Counted from the first letter of the stretch, positions 33,098-42,630 are shown. The stretch: DNA of 64,000 nt from Actinomadura terrae (GCF_022751215.1 NZ_JAICDG010000001.1:124001-188000); one strand, 5' to 3'. A program made the numbers and translations. Notes: generated from the sequence alone by a model not told the origin.

Positions 33098-34225
33098 GTG
33101 AAGGTCGCCATCGTGACCGAGTCGTTCCTGCCCCGCGTCAACGGGGTGACGGGTTCGGTCTGCCGCGTTCTCGAACACCTCGCCGCCCATGGCCACGAGG
33201 CCCTCGTGGTCGCTCCCGGTCCTGCCCCGAGCTCCTACGCGGGCGCGCGCGTCGCGCCCGTGCGGGGCATGGCCCTGCCCTGCTACCCGACGTTCGCCGT
33301 GGGGGTGCCGACCAGGCGCGTCACCGCGATCCTGCGCGACTTCGGGCCCGACGTCGTCCATCTCGCCTCGCCGCTCGTGCTCGGCGCGTCTGGGCTCGCC
33401 GCCGCGAACCGGCTCGGCGTGCCCGCCGTCGCGGTCTTCCAGACCGATGTCGCCGGGTTCGCCCGCCGGTACGGGCTGCGCGGCACCGACCCGATCATCT
33501 GGTGGTGGCTGCGCCGCCTGCACGGCCGCGCCGCGCTGACGCTCGCGCCGTCCACGCCCGTCCTCGCGGAGCTGGAACGGCGGGGCGTCCCGCGCCTCGC
33601 CCGCTGGGGACGCGGCGTGGACCGCGCCCGCTTCCACCCGTCGCACCGCTCGGCGGACGTGCGGGCCCGCCTGGCGCCCGACGGCGTCGCGCTCGTCGGC
33701 TATGTCGGACGCCTCGCCGCCGAGAAGCGTCCCGGCCTGCTCACCCGGCTCGTCGGCATCCCCGGCGCCCGGGTGGTCGTGGTCGGCGACGGCCCGGAGG
33801 AGAAACGCCTGCGCCGCCTCATGCCCGACGCCATCTTCACCGGCTTCCGCACCGGGACGGAGCTGTCGGAGCTGGTCGCCTCGCTCGACGTGTTCGTGCA
33901 CACCGGCGCCGACGACACGTTCTGCCAGGCCGTCCAGGAGGGCCTGGCCTCGGGCGTGCCGGTCGTCGCTGCCGCCGCCGGTGGGCCGCTGGACCTCGTC
34001 CGGCCGGGCGTGAACGGCCTGCTGTACGCGCCGGACGACGGCGGGGAACTGCGCGCCGCCGTCGCCACCCTCGTGGACGACGTCCGGACGCGGCGGCGCA
34101 TGTCCGTCCAGGCGGCGGAGTCGGTGCGGGGACGCGACTGGGAGACCGTGTGCGGGGAGCTGATGGGCCACTACCGGGCCGTCGTGCACGGCGTCATTGA
34201 CCACCGGACGGAGAGTGCCGCCTGA
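33098..34225 (+). CDS. Group 1/GT4 glycosyltransferase (mannosyltransferase-like)
   Basis: 375 residues from GTG 33098 behind GAGGAGA. The GT-B fold is clear: N-terminal VTESFLPRVNGVTGSVCRVL, DVVHLASPLVLG and the C-terminal VGYVGRLAAEKRPGLLTRLV, VVVGDGPEEKRLRRL and the EX7E-type QEGLASGVPVVA with its acidic residues. It resembles actinobacterial MgtA/PimB-type enzymes that use GDP- or UDP-sugars on membrane lipids. It overlaps the deacetylase gene (TGATG), so the three genes to 36071 act together, probably making a cell-envelope glycolipid. Confidence 0.9.
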   Translation: MKVAIVTESFLPRVNGVTGSVCRVLEHLAAHGHEALVVAPGPAPSSYAGARVAPVRGMALPCYPTFAVGVPTRRVTAILRDFGPDVVHLASPLVLGASGLAAANRLGVPAVAVFQTDVAGFARRYGLRGTDPIIWWWLRRLHGRAALTLAPSTPVLAELERRGVPRLARWGRGVDRARFHPSHRSADVRARLAPDGVALVGYVGRLAAEKRPGLLTRLVGIPGARVVVVGDGPEEKRLRRLMPDAIFTGFRTGTELSELVASLDVFVHTGADDTFCQAVQEGLASGVPVVAAAAGGPLDLVRPGVNGLLYAPDDGGELRAAVATLVDDVRTRRRMSVQAAESVRGRDWETVCGELMGHYRAVVHGVIDHRTESAA

Positions 34226-34959
34226 TGGGCGCGTTCCCGTTCGTCGTGTCGATCCACGACGTCGCGCCGTCCACCGCCGAACCCACCGCCCAGTGGCTCG
34301 CCGACCTGGACGAGCGCGGCGTCCCGTGCACGATGCTCGTGATCCCCGGGCCGTTCGGCGGCAGCGCCGCGCTGCCGCAGGACGGCCCGCTCGTCGCGTT
34401 CCTGCACGCCGCCGCGCTGCGCGGGCACGAGCTCGCCCTGCACGGCTACCTGCACGAGGGCGTCCCCGGCGGCCCGCTCTGGCGGCGCGGCGTCAACCAG
34501 GCCCTCGCCCGGGGCGCCGGGGAGTTCTGGTCGCTGACCGCGCACCAGGCCGCCGGACGGCTCCGCGCCGGGCGCGCCCTGCTCGCCGAGGCCGGGATCG
34601 AGGTCACCGGGTTCACGCCGCCCGGCTGGCTCGCGTCCCCCGGCACCCGGCGGGCCCTGGCGGCGCTCGGTTTCAGCTACTGGACGAGCCAGCTCGGCGT
34701 CCACCGCCTGCCGGGCGGGCCGGTGCGGCGGATGCCCGCGCTGTCGCACCGTCCGGGAGGGGCGGGCGAGCGCGCCGGGGCCCGCGTCATGACCGGCGCG
34801 GCCCGCGCCCTCTCCCGCACCCGGACCCCGTTCCGCATCGCGCTCCACCCGGCCGACCTCACCCGGCCGGGCCTGCGCCGCGCCACGCTCGCCGCCGTCG
34901 ACGCGGCGGTCGCGGCGGGCGGCCGTCCCGTCACCTACGCGACGCTGGTGGGCGCGTGA
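34225..34959 (+). CDS. Polysaccharide deacetylase-like protein (DUF2334)
   Basis: 244 residues from ATG 34225. The NodB-like start FVVSIHDVAPS carries the catalytic Asp, and HELALHGYLHE supplies the His pair of the metal site. TGFTPPGWLASP is the conserved strand before the substrate loop, and FRIALHPADL ends the barrel. DUF2334 proteins are metal-dependent hydrolases of N-acetyl groups on glycans. Coupled to glycosyltransferases on both sides by TGATG and GTGA, so it probably deacetylates their product. Confidence 0.87.
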   Translation: MGAFPFVVSIHDVAPSTAEPTAQWLADLDERGVPCTMLVIPGPFGGSAALPQDGPLVAFLHAAALRGHELALHGYLHEGVPGGPLWRRGVNQALARGAGEFWSLTAHQAAGRLRAGRALLAEAGIEVTGFTPPGWLASPGTRRALAALGFSYWTSQLGVHRLPGGPVRRMPALSHRPGGAGERAGARVMTGAARALSRTRTPFRIALHPADLTRPGLRRATLAAVDAAVAAGGRPVTYATLVGA

Positions 34960-36071
34960 GGATCGTCCAGCTCGCCAACCTCTACAGCCCCGTCTCCGGC
35001 GGCCTCCGCACGGCCGTCGACATGCTCGGCGCGGGCTACACGGCGGCCGGGCACGAGCGCGCGCTCGTCGTCCCCGGCCCCGCCTACACGCGCCGCGACA
35101 CCGCGAACGGGCAGGTCATCACCGTCCCGGGGCCGTCGGTCGCGCCCGGCTACCGGTTCGTGCTCGACCCGCGTCCGGTGCTGCGCGCGCTCGGCCGCCT
35201 GCGCCCGGACGTCATCGAGGTCTCCGACAAGGCGACGCTGACGGTCGCGGCGCGCTGGGCGCGGCGGCGCGGCGTCCGGACCGTCCTGTTCTCCCACGAG
35301 CGGCTGGACGCGATCCTCGCGCCGCGCGTCCCCGGCTGGCTGCCGCTGGCCGCCGCCACCGACCGCTGGAACCGGCGGCTCGCGTCCTCCTTCGACGCGA
35401 TCGTGGTGACCTCGGCGTTCGCCGCCGCCGAGTTCGCCCGGGTGGGCGCCCCGGCGCTGCACCGCGTCCCGCTGGGCGTGGACCTGACGACGTTCCGCCC
35501 CCTCCCGCACGTCTCGTCCGGGCGCTCGGTGCGGCTGGTCCATCTGGGGCGGCTGTCCTCGGAGAAGCGTCCCGACCTGGCGATCGGCGCCCTGGCGGAG
35601 CTGGTGCGGCGCGGCGTCCCGGCGCACCTCGACGTCGTCGGCGATGGACCGTGCCGATCCCGGCTGCGGGCCTGGACCCGCCGCGAGCGGCTTCCCGTCA
35701 CCTTCCACGGCCATGTGGACGGCCGCGCCGCCGTCGCCCGCCTCCTCGCCGAGGCCGACGTCGCGCTCGCCACCTGCCCGATCGAGTCGTTCGGCCTGGC
35801 CGTCCTGGAGGCGATGGCGTGCGGGACGCCCGTCGTCGCCGCCGACCGGGGCGCAGCGCACGAACTGCTCGCCCCGGGCGCCGGGGCCCGCGCCGCCCCG
35901 CACGCGGCGGCGATCGCCGACGGGGTCCGGTCGGTCCTGCGCCTGGACCCCGCCCACCGCCGCGCCGCCGCGCGCGCCCGCGCCGAGCGCTACCCGTGGA
36001 CGACCACCGTCGCGGGCATGCTCGACGTCCTCGCCGCCGCCCGGGAGCCGATTCCTATTCTTTTTCCTTGA
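34956..36071 (+). CDS. Group 1/GT4 glycosyltransferase, second copy
   Basis: 371 residues from GTG 34956, overlapping the deacetylase stop (GTGA). GT-B features include QLANLYSPVSGGLRTAVDML, DVIEVSDKATL, VHLGRLSSEKRPDLAIGAL, VVGDGPCRSRL and the C-terminal ESFGLAVLEAMACGTPVVAA with the nucleotide-sugar-binding Glu pair. It is unlike the first glycosyltransferase in detail, so it adds a different sugar or linkage. The last 17 bp overlap the convergent secreted-protein gene. Confidence 0.9.
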   Translation: MRIVQLANLYSPVSGGLRTAVDMLGAGYTAAGHERALVVPGPAYTRRDTANGQVITVPGPSVAPGYRFVLDPRPVLRALGRLRPDVIEVSDKATLTVAARWARRRGVRTVLFSHERLDAILAPRVPGWLPLAAATDRWNRRLASSFDAIVVTSAFAAAEFARVGAPALHRVPLGVDLTTFRPLPHVSSGRSVRLVHLGRLSSEKRPDLAIGALAELVRRGVPAHLDVVGDGPCRSRLRAWTRRERLPVTFHGHVDGRAAVARLLAEADVALATCPIESFGLAVLEAMACGTPVVAADRGAAHELLAPGAGARAAPHAAAIADGVRSVLRLDPAHRRAAARARAERYPWTTTVAGMLDVLAAAREPIPILFP

Positions 36072-36705
36072 ACGAGCAGTCCTGCGGCAGGTCCGGCCCC
36101 TGGAACTCGCCGTCGGGCAGTTCGAGCGGCGCGTCCTTCACCGTGTATCCCTTCAGCCATTTCCCGAACGGCCCGGAACTGTTCGCGCTGTGCGGCGCGG
36201 GACCGCTGCCCATTTGCAGGCACTGCGGCAGCGTGACGCCCCACGAGAACCCCATCCGGTCGTACTTGTGGCCGAGCGGCGACTGGTAGAAGGTGAAGTT
36301 CGCGCGCCGCTGGTTCTCCGGGACGTCGTCCTGCCGGATTCCCGAGACGATCGCGATCGGCCCGGTCGCCATCAGATAGTCGACCTTGATGGTCCCGTAG
36401 TGGTGCTTGCTCGGCCCGCCGGGAACGTCGGGGGAGTAGTGGTCGTACTTCACGGTTCCGCGCGCAGCGCCGAGCACCATCTTCCCGTTGACGAACCTCC
36501 ACGGCCCGCCGTGCGCGTCCACCGTGAACCGGCGGTAGGGGTACTCCTTGTCGGCGGGGAACTTCAGCCACGCGTCGCCGGTGACATGGGCCTCCTTGGC
36601 GGGCTTCGTGCCCTTGTCCTGCGCCATCGCGCTACCGGTACCGGCCAGCCCGGCGGCGGCGAGCACCGCCGCCCCGGCGACGAGAACGCGTCGTCCGTGC
36701 GCCAT
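36055..36705 (-). CDS. Secreted protein of unknown function
   Basis: 216 residues from ATG 36705 with AAGGAG 7 bp upstream. A Sec signal peptide is visible (HGRRVLVAGAAVLAAAGLAG, then GSAMA before QDKG). The mature part has no Cys lipobox and shows aromatic-rich strands (YRRFTVDAHGGPWRFVNGKM, FTFYQSPLGHKYDRMGFSWG). No family recognised. It ends in KEKE overlapping the convergent glycosyltransferase by 17 bp. Confidence 0.75.
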   Translation of the reverse strand: MAHGRRVLVAGAAVLAAAGLAGTGSAMAQDKGTKPAKEAHVTGDAWLKFPADKEYPYRRFTVDAHGGPWRFVNGKMVLGAARGTVKYDHYSPDVPGGPSKHHYGTIKVDYLMATGPIAIVSGIRQDDVPENQRRANFTFYQSPLGHKYDRMGFSWGVTLPQCLQMGSGPAPHSANSSGPFGKWLKGYTVKDAPLELPDGEFQGPDLPQDCSFKEKE

Positions 36706-36833
36706 CTTCGGTCTCCTTGCGAACTGGGGGAGCGGGAGGTTTCCACCCGCCCCCACAACCTCGCAGCGGGCGCCCTCCGCGCTCTTCCCCCGCGTGACCG
36801 AACCGTGTGCCCCGCGCGGGGGAGCGCCGATTC

Positions 36834-37247
36834 TCAGCCCTCCCCGGCCCGGGTGACCTTTCCCCGGACATAGACCCAGTCGCCGTCATGCCGCACGAAC
36901 CGGCTGACCTCGTGCAGTTCGCCGGTCTCGTAGCCGACCGCGTAATGGGCGCGGAACTCGACCGTCCCCCGCTCGTCGCCCGGGCCGCCGTCCTCGGTCC
37001 GGACGATCTCCAGCCGCACCCACCGCGTCCCGTCCGCGAACTCGACCCGCTCCGGCCGCGTCGCGGGATGCCAGCTCCCCAGCAGGTACGCCTCGTCCTG
37101 CCGGGCGAACGCGCTGAACCGCGACCGCATCAGCTCCTCGGCGGTCTCGGCCCGCGTCTCTCCCCGATGCAACCGCCCGCAGCACTCCCGGTACCGGACG
37201 TCCCGTCCGCAATAGCAATGAGCCACCCGACGATTCTGCCCGGCCAC
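36834..37247 (-). CDS. YchJ-like SEC-C motif protein (UPF0225)
   Basis: 137 residues from GTG 37247; an in-frame GTG at 37226 (AHCYCG) is also possible. The N-terminal CYCGRDVRYRECCGRLHRGE is the zinc-binding SEC-C-type motif, followed by AEELMRSRFSAFARQDEAYL and LEIVRTEDG, FRAHYAV, VSRFVRHDGDWVYVRG, the NTF2-like YchJ body. Function unknown; SEC-C zinc fingers usually mediate protein contacts. Convergent and tandem genes around it are unrelated secreted proteins. Confidence 0.88.
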   Translation of the reverse strand: MAGQNRRVAHCYCGRDVRYRECCGRLHRGETRAETAEELMRSRFSAFARQDEAYLLGSWHPATRPERVEFADGTRWVRLEIVRTEDGGPGDERGTVEFRAHYAVGYETGELHEVSRFVRHDGDWVYVRGKVTRAGEG

Positions 37248-37250
37248 CGG

Positions 37251-38624
37251 CTAGCGGGGGACGTAGAGGCGGACGTCGTCGACGTCGGCCGTCCCCTCGT
37301 AGTAGTTCAGGTGCGGGTCGCCGATGATGAAGGAGTCGGGATAGGCCGACCCCTTCGGCCAGGAATGCTCGGTCGTGTACGTCCCGGCCGGGCCCCGGTG
37401 CACGAGCCTGCGGTCAAAGCGGCCGTCGTACTCGCCGGGGGTCTGGTTGTAGTGCCAGATCGGACGCCCGTTCTCCACGAAGTCGTGGTGGACGCGCAGC
37501 GTCGCCTGCCCGATGTGCAGGAAGGGGCCGCTCATTTCGAGGGTGTAGCCGGTGCGGTCGCGCTCCACGGCGAACCGGTAGGCGGCCTTCGGCATCAGCT
37601 GCGGCTGGATTTCGGCGCTGGTCAGATGGCCCTCGAACCGGTTCCCCGGCCCGTAGGGCTTGTCCATCGAGACGTTTCCGCAGCGGGTCTTGATGTAGTA
37701 CTCGTTGCTGATGTTGTTGTTGGCCGCCTCGCGGAACAGGTCGCCGCGCGGGAACAGGGCGTTGACGCCGTTGAAGGTGCCCTCGAACGTCCGGTAGATC
37801 TGCCGCGTCTTCGGGTTGCACGTCCCGGCGTTCTTCCAGCGGGCGTCGTCGCTGTAGTAGCCGTCCATGATGACCTTGCGCCGGAAATGGATGCCGGGAT
37901 TGCCGTGCGGCGCGGGCGTCGCGTAGTCGAGGATCGTCATGTAGTAGAACCCGTTCTCACGGGTGACGTCGGGGTAGTCGCAGCGCTTCTTGCCGGGCAG
38001 CGCGCCCTGGAACGTCCACGGATAACGGGTTTTGCAGGGCTCTTTGGTGTAGCCGTTGTGCCTGCCGTCGTAGTCGAAGGTGCCGTGCCGCTTCCCGCCG
38101 AATCCGAGGCCGCGCAACGTCATCTCCACGCGGTAGCGCGGCGGCAGCGGACGCGTCGGCCGGATCAGCACCCCCGCGTCCCAGCTCGGTTCGGAGATCC
38201 GCCCGACCTTCTGCCCGCCCGGCAGCCGCGCGGTCGACAGCCCCGGCCGCGAGTCGGGACGCCCGTCGCGGTCCTTGTCGACGGCGGCGACCTCGGCGGT
38301 CAGCCATCCGCCGCGTCCGAACGCGACCCGCTTGCGAAACACGTTCAGCGTCGCGAGTTGCTGGGCGAACAGCGGCCCGCTGATCTTCTTCCACGCCTCG
38401 CCGTCGTCGTCGAACGCGTCGACGTGCCACGGACTGCGCCGCCCCTGCGGGTCCAGCCGCCAGGGAACGCCGTCGATCTTCAGCGGGCGGTCGAAGTCCT
38501 CCTGGGCGACCAGGCGCCAGCCGCCGGTCGAGGCCGTCCCCGTCGCGGCGGGCCAGGCGGTCGACGCGGCCGCCGCGAGGGCCGTCCCGGCGATCGCCGA
38601 CGCGGCCTTCCAAGGTTTCCTCAC
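37251..38624 (-). CDS. Large secreted protein, possible glucanase/lectin-fold
   Basis: 457 residues from GTG 38624, chosen because GGGAGGGG lies just upstream; ATG 38651 would add nine residues with no ribosome site. A signal peptide (KAASAIAGTALAAAAS, then TAWPA) precedes a mature domain rich in Trp, Tyr and Asp (WRLVAQEDFDRPLKIDGVPW, WDAGVLIRPTRPLPPRYRVE, FHIGQATLRVHHDFVENGRP-like strands). The pattern suggests a concanavalin-A-like beta sandwich as in GH16 proteins, but the catalytic ExDxE is not seen. It may bind or modify envelope glycan. Confidence 0.75.
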   Translation of the reverse strand: MRKPWKAASAIAGTALAAAASTAWPAATGTASTGGWRLVAQEDFDRPLKIDGVPWRLDPQGRRSPWHVDAFDDDGEAWKKISGPLFAQQLATLNVFRKRVAFGRGGWLTAEVAAVDKDRDGRPDSRPGLSTARLPGGQKVGRISEPSWDAGVLIRPTRPLPPRYRVEMTLRGLGFGGKRHGTFDYDGRHNGYTKEPCKTRYPWTFQGALPGKKRCDYPDVTRENGFYYMTILDYATPAPHGNPGIHFRRKVIMDGYYSDDARWKNAGTCNPKTRQIYRTFEGTFNGVNALFPRGDLFREAANNNISNEYYIKTRCGNVSMDKPYGPGNRFEGHLTSAEIQPQLMPKAAYRFAVERDRTGYTLEMSGPFLHIGQATLRVHHDFVENGRPIWHYNQTPGEYDGRFDRRLVHRGPAGTYTTEHSWPKGSAYPDSFIIGDPHLNYYEGTADVDDVRLYVPR

Positions 38625-38706
38625 GACGCCCCTCCCACCCGCGCGGTCCATGCGAGGGGAAACCTACGGCCCGCACGCGTCCGACGACCCCGCCGCTGCG
38701 CCGCCT

Positions 38707-39881
38707 TCAGACGTTCTTGCTCTGCCCTTGCCCGTTTCCTGGGGAACGGAGGAACAGCCCGAGCGCCCAGGCGACGAGCGGTAGAAAGCACACCAGCGTG
38801 AAGACCAACTGCGTGCCGCGCGCGTCCGCCGCGAGACCGAAGGCCGGGGTCAGCAGCCCGCCGACGCTGACGCTGAGCCCGAGCGTCACCCCGGCCGCCG
38901 TCCCGGGGCGTCCCGGCAGGTAGTCCTGCCCGAGCCGGACGAGCACCGCGAACGGAACATTCAACGCGAGCCCCGCCAGAACCGCGAAGGGCAGCGCCGT
39001 GAAGACCCCGGACGCCAACCGCAGCCCGACCAGCATCGGCACCACCAGCACGGCCCCGGCCTGCACGGTTGCGACCAGCCCGACGCGGTCGGCGAGCCGT
39101 CCACCGGCGTCGTGCCCGCGACGCCGCCGCCGAGGAAGCACGCGAGCGCCGTCCCGGCCATCACCCGCGATCCGCCCAGATGCCGCATCCAGTACAGGCC
39201 GATGAACGTGGCGATCGCCGCGAACACCGCCGACCGCACCACGGAGATCATGGTGAGGACGGCGAACGCCCCCCACCGGTCACGCCCGCCGCCCGCCGTC
39301 CCGCCCCCGCTCTGGCTCCGCCGCACCGCCCTGACCAAGACGAACGCGGTCAGCGCGGCCGGAGGCAGGAACACGATGCTCCCGCCGACACCCCACGCCA
39401 CGAGCACGGGCGTCGCGAGGACCGGCGCCAGGAAGAACCCCACGCTGCCGCCCGCCGCGAACACGCTCATGCCGGTCACGCTGTCCCCTGCGGCCTGCCG
39501 GGCGGCCCGTCCCGCCGCCGGATGGAAGATCGCCACCCCGAGGCCCGACAGGAACAGCAGCGTCCAGACCGCCGCGTACGCCCCGGCCAGCCCCGACAGC
39601 CCGAACCCGGCCCCCGCGAGCAGGACGCCCACGGCCGGAAGCCGGGGCATCCGCCACCGGTCGACGACGACGCCGACCAACGGCTGCGGCAGCGAACTCC
39701 CCAGCGTCGCCGCCAGCGTGAGCCCGCTCGCCGCGACATAGCTGTAATGCCGATCGAGGACGAAATAGGGCACGCTCGCGGGCACGAGCCCCTGGTAGAG
39801 GTCGTCCACGGCATGCGCGCCGGCCCACACCCACATCCGCCGGACGGGCGCCGCGACCTCCTTCTTCGTCAGCGTCTCCAT
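38707..39881 (-). pseudogene. Frameshifted MFS transporter (fosmidomycin-resistance-like)
   Basis: Two overlapping frames on the minus strand are needed. The upstream part starts METLTKKE at 39881 and gives the first seven or so helices (VDDLYQGLVPASVPYFVLDR, FHPAAGRAARQAAG). Near 39107-39115 it leaves frame after FLGGGVAGT. The second frame resumes with GGRLADRVGLVATVQAGA and gives the remaining helices to the stop at 38707. The total length, 1175 bp, is one base short of a whole number of codons, so a single lost base explains it. This may be a real mutation or a sequencing error. The AraC regulator diverges upstream. Confidence 0.8.
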
Positions 39882-39936
39882 GCCGTCCAGCCTGGAGGCG
39901 GCCGACGATCACCGGCTATCAGTATTCTGCTGTGTT

Positions 39937-40659
39937 ATGTCGGAAACCCGCCAAGGCGTGCTGATCCCGCTGGTGCACCGCGAGCGCGTCGACTGGCACG
40001 ACCACCCGCACCACCAGCTCGTCTACCCGAGCCACGGCGTCCTCCAGGTCTCGACGGACGCGGGCCGCTGGGTCGTCCCGCCGCACCGGGCGGTCTGGCT
40101 CCCCGCCAGGGTCGCGCACGCCCATCAGGCCCATGGCGCGACCCAGCTCCGTACCGTCAACTTCACCTCGGCGAGCGTCTTCGACCGACCGGCCGTGCTC
40201 GCGGTGTCCCCGCTGCTGCGCGAGGTCATCATCGCCCTGACCGCGCCGGACGTCCCGTCCGCCCGGCAGCGCCGCAACCTGGAGCGCGTGGCCCTCGACC
40301 AGCTCCACGAGGTCGAGGAACTGCCGCTGCACCTGCCCGTCCCCGCCGACGACCGGCTCCGCGCCATCACCACGGCCCTCGCCGACGACCCCGCCGACCC
40401 GCGCACGCTCGCCGAGTTCGGCCGCGCGGTCGGCGCGTCCGAGAGAACCCTGAGCCGCCTCTTCCGCGAGCAGACGACGATGTCGTTCCCGCAATGGCGG
40501 ACACAGATACGCCTCCACCACGCCCTGATCCTGCTGGCGACCGGCGCGTCCGTGACCACCGTCGCCGCCACCTGCGGCTACGCCGGGCCGAGCGCCTTCA
40601 TCGAGGCCTTCCGCCACGCCTTCGGCACGACCCCGGGCCGCTTCACCACCCGTCCCTGA
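39937..40659 (+). CDS. AraC-family regulator with cupin sensor domain
   Basis: 240 residues from ATG 39937. The N-terminal cupin (VDWHDHPHHQLVYPSHGVLQ, then VVPPHRAVWLPARVAHAHQA) is followed by two helix-turn-helix motifs (TLAEFGRAVGASERTLSRLF and TTVAATCGYAGPSAFIEAFR) typical of NimR/RipA-like regulators. It diverges by 55 bp from the frameshifted MFS gene and probably controlled it. If that gene is truly broken, this regulator may be orphaned. Confidence 0.9.
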   Translation: MSETRQGVLIPLVHRERVDWHDHPHHQLVYPSHGVLQVSTDAGRWVVPPHRAVWLPARVAHAHQAHGATQLRTVNFTSASVFDRPAVLAVSPLLREVIIALTAPDVPSARQRRNLERVALDQLHEVEELPLHLPVPADDRLRAITTALADDPADPRTLAEFGRAVGASERTLSRLFREQTTMSFPQWRTQIRLHHALILLATGASVTTVAATCGYAGPSAFIEAFRHAFGTTPGRFTTRP

Positions 40660-40751
40660 GCCCGCGCCGGTGGTGCGGGATTGCTCACCGGAAGGCGCGG
40701 TTCGGCTTACCAGTCCTCCCGTGGACAAGGAGAGCCTGATACCCCTCGAAC

Positions 40752-42095
40752 ATGACCGCCGTGGGGCCCCATGTCGACAGGCCGCCCAGAGCACCGGGCG
40801 CCCACCCCCTGCTCGGACATCTCAAACCGCTGCTCATCGACCCGCTCGGCCTGCTGGCGGTACTGCCGCACCTCGGCGACGTCGTCGAGCTGCGATTCGG
40901 CCGGACGCCGACCTACGTGGTGTGCTCCCCGGAGGCGGCCCAGCACGTCCTCCGCAATTCCGACCGCGCCTTCGACAAGGGCGGCACGTTCTACGAGAAC
41001 GTGCGGTCCATGGTCGGCGACGGAATGGCCACCTGCCCCCTGGCCCGGCACAAACGGCTGCGCCGCCTCGCCCAGCCCGCCTTCCGAAGCGACCGGATGA
41101 CCGGCTACGCCCACACCATCCACGCCCAGGTCGACGCGGTCATCTCGTCCTGGCGCCCCGGGCAGTCGCTGGACGTCCTGCCGGAAATGCGAGCGCTCGC
41201 CGCCCGCACCACCTTCGCGACGATGTTCAGCCGCCGCGAACTCGACGCACCCGAGATCGCCGGGCTGCGGCAGGCCGTCACCGCCTTCGTCGAGCACCAG
41301 ACCATCCCGCGGATGGTCGCGCCCTCCCTCAACCGCCTGCCCACCGCCCGCAACCACCGCTACCGCGAGAGCGAGGCGAGGCTGCTGCGCTTCCTGGACG
41401 GGGAGATCGCCGCCTACCGCGCCGACGGCACCGACCACGGCGACCTGATGTCCATGTTCACCACGTCCCTCGACAGCGACCGGCTGACCGACGCCGAAGT
41501 GCGCGACACGGTCGTGACCGTGCTCCTCGGCGGGATCACCACCACCGCCGTGAGCCACGCGTGGGCCCTCCACCAACTCTCCCTGGACCCCGCACTGGAC
41601 GCCGCGGTCGCCGCCGAGGCCCAGGCCGCCGCCCCGCTTGACGACAGCGCCGCCGACGCGGTGGACCGGCTCCCGCTCACCCGCGGCGTCGTCGCCGAGG
41701 TCCTGCGGCACCGCGTCGCGAGCTGGATCTTCCCGCGCGTGGCCGTCACCGACACCACGATCGGCTCCCGGCGCATCCCCGCCGGAGCGCAGGTGCTGCT
41801 CAGCCCCTACGTCCTGCACCACCGCCCCGATCTGTTCGCCACCCCGGACAACTTCGACCCGCACAGATGGGACGGACGCGACCCGCACCGGACCAAGGGC
41901 TGGCTGCCCTTCGGAGCGGGGGAGTCCAAGTGCATCGGCTACGAGCTCGCCTTCATAGAGCTGACGCTGTCGCTGGCCCACATCGTCCGGACCTGGCGCC
42001 TGCTGCCCTCCCCGGCCGCCGTACGTCCGCGCCCACGGCTCCACCTGGAACCCCACGGCCTGACGCTGCGCCTGGCCGAACGCGCCCCCCACTGA
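40752..42095 (+). CDS. Cytochrome P450 with atypical I-helix
   Basis: 447 residues from ATG 40752. The heme-binding loop FGAGESKCIG places the ligand at about Cys394, and the K-helix ExxR is E316-VLR319 (VVAEVLRHR). The I-helix reads GGITTT (about 260-265); the usual acidic residue before the conserved Thr is absent, which may change proton delivery to bound oxygen. The short proline-rich N-terminus and PGAHPLLGHL match soluble bacterial P450s. No ferredoxin is adjacent; the nearest is at 50893. A strong terminator follows. Substrate unknown. Confidence 0.93.
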   Translation: MTAVGPHVDRPPRAPGAHPLLGHLKPLLIDPLGLLAVLPHLGDVVELRFGRTPTYVVCSPEAAQHVLRNSDRAFDKGGTFYENVRSMVGDGMATCPLARHKRLRRLAQPAFRSDRMTGYAHTIHAQVDAVISSWRPGQSLDVLPEMRALAARTTFATMFSRRELDAPEIAGLRQAVTAFVEHQTIPRMVAPSLNRLPTARNHRYRESEARLLRFLDGEIAAYRADGTDHGDLMSMFTTSLDSDRLTDAEVRDTVVTVLLGGITTTAVSHAWALHQLSLDPALDAAVAAEAQAAAPLDDSAADAVDRLPLTRGVVAEVLRHRVASWIFPRVAVTDTTIGSRRIPAGAQVLLSPYVLHHRPDLFATPDNFDPHRWDGRDPHRTKGWLPFGAGESKCIGYELAFIELTLSLAHIVRTWRLLPSPAAVRPRPRLHLEPHGLTLRLAERAPH

Positions 42096-42104
42096 CCTCA
42101 AGAC

Positions 42105-42145
42105 GGCCCCCGGGGTCCGCATGCCGTTGACGGACCCCGGAGGCC
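42105..42145. terminator. Hairpin terminator after the P450 gene
   Basis: GGCCCCCGGGGTCCG (42105-42119) pairs with CGGACCCCGGAGGCC (42131-42145) over 15 bp with one mismatch; the inner 10 bp are perfect. It begins 10 bp after the P450 stop. The rest of the gap to 42304 holds no recognisable feature. Confidence 0.75.
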
Positions 42146-42304
42146 GCCCCTTGCCGTCCAGCCGGACCGCGCCCGCCACCCTCCCAAGAGCGGGGGTCGA
42201 ACGGCCGGACGGCGTCCCCCGCCCAGGGGTACAGGGGCGACCACCCCTGGACGGGAGGGCTCACACGGTTCCCCAGCCAAAGATCAACCGCGTGAGCCGC
42301 CTGG

Positions 42305-42625
42305 CTAGCCTTCGGCGAACACCCCCGCCACCGCGTCGCCCGTCTCCTTGAGCAACCCCTTGATCGTGTCCGGCAGGAATTCGTGCCGCACCAAGAGCCG
42401 CTCCAGGATGGGCTCCACAACTCCCCAAGCGAGCACGAGAGCGGCCTTTGGAGGACGCGCGGGCGCACCGCCCAGCCGTGTTTCCGCTTCGTCCAGCGCC
42501 GGTGCCGCAATCGCGCGCAGGAGCGTCAGGGAACGCCCCTGAGTTCGCCACACCTCCTCGAACGTGGCGACCGCCACCGGCACCAGTTCCGCCGGACGGG
42601 CTGCCGAATTGTCGCTTTTCTCCAT
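42305..42625 (-). CDS. Small protein of unknown function
   Basis: 106 residues from ATG 42625, with GGGAGG 7 bp upstream. Likely helical throughout (AVATFEEVWRTQGRSLTLLR, ALVLAWGVVEPILERLLVRH, DTIKGLLKETGDAVAGVFAE). No family recognised. It follows another unknown gene by 5 bp, so both are cotranscribed and diverge from the XRE-DUF5753/DUF397 module. Confidence 0.65.
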   Translation of the reverse strand: MEKSDNSAARPAELVPVAVATFEEVWRTQGRSLTLLRAIAAPALDEAETRLGGAPARPPKAALVLAWGVVEPILERLLVRHEFLPDTIKGLLKETGDAVAGVFAEG

Positions 42626-42630
42626 CCCCA

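Noticed and set aside
38707..39881. Programmed ribosomal frameshift in the MFS gene
   Set aside because: No slippery heptamer plus downstream structure was identified; simple loss of one base explains the break.
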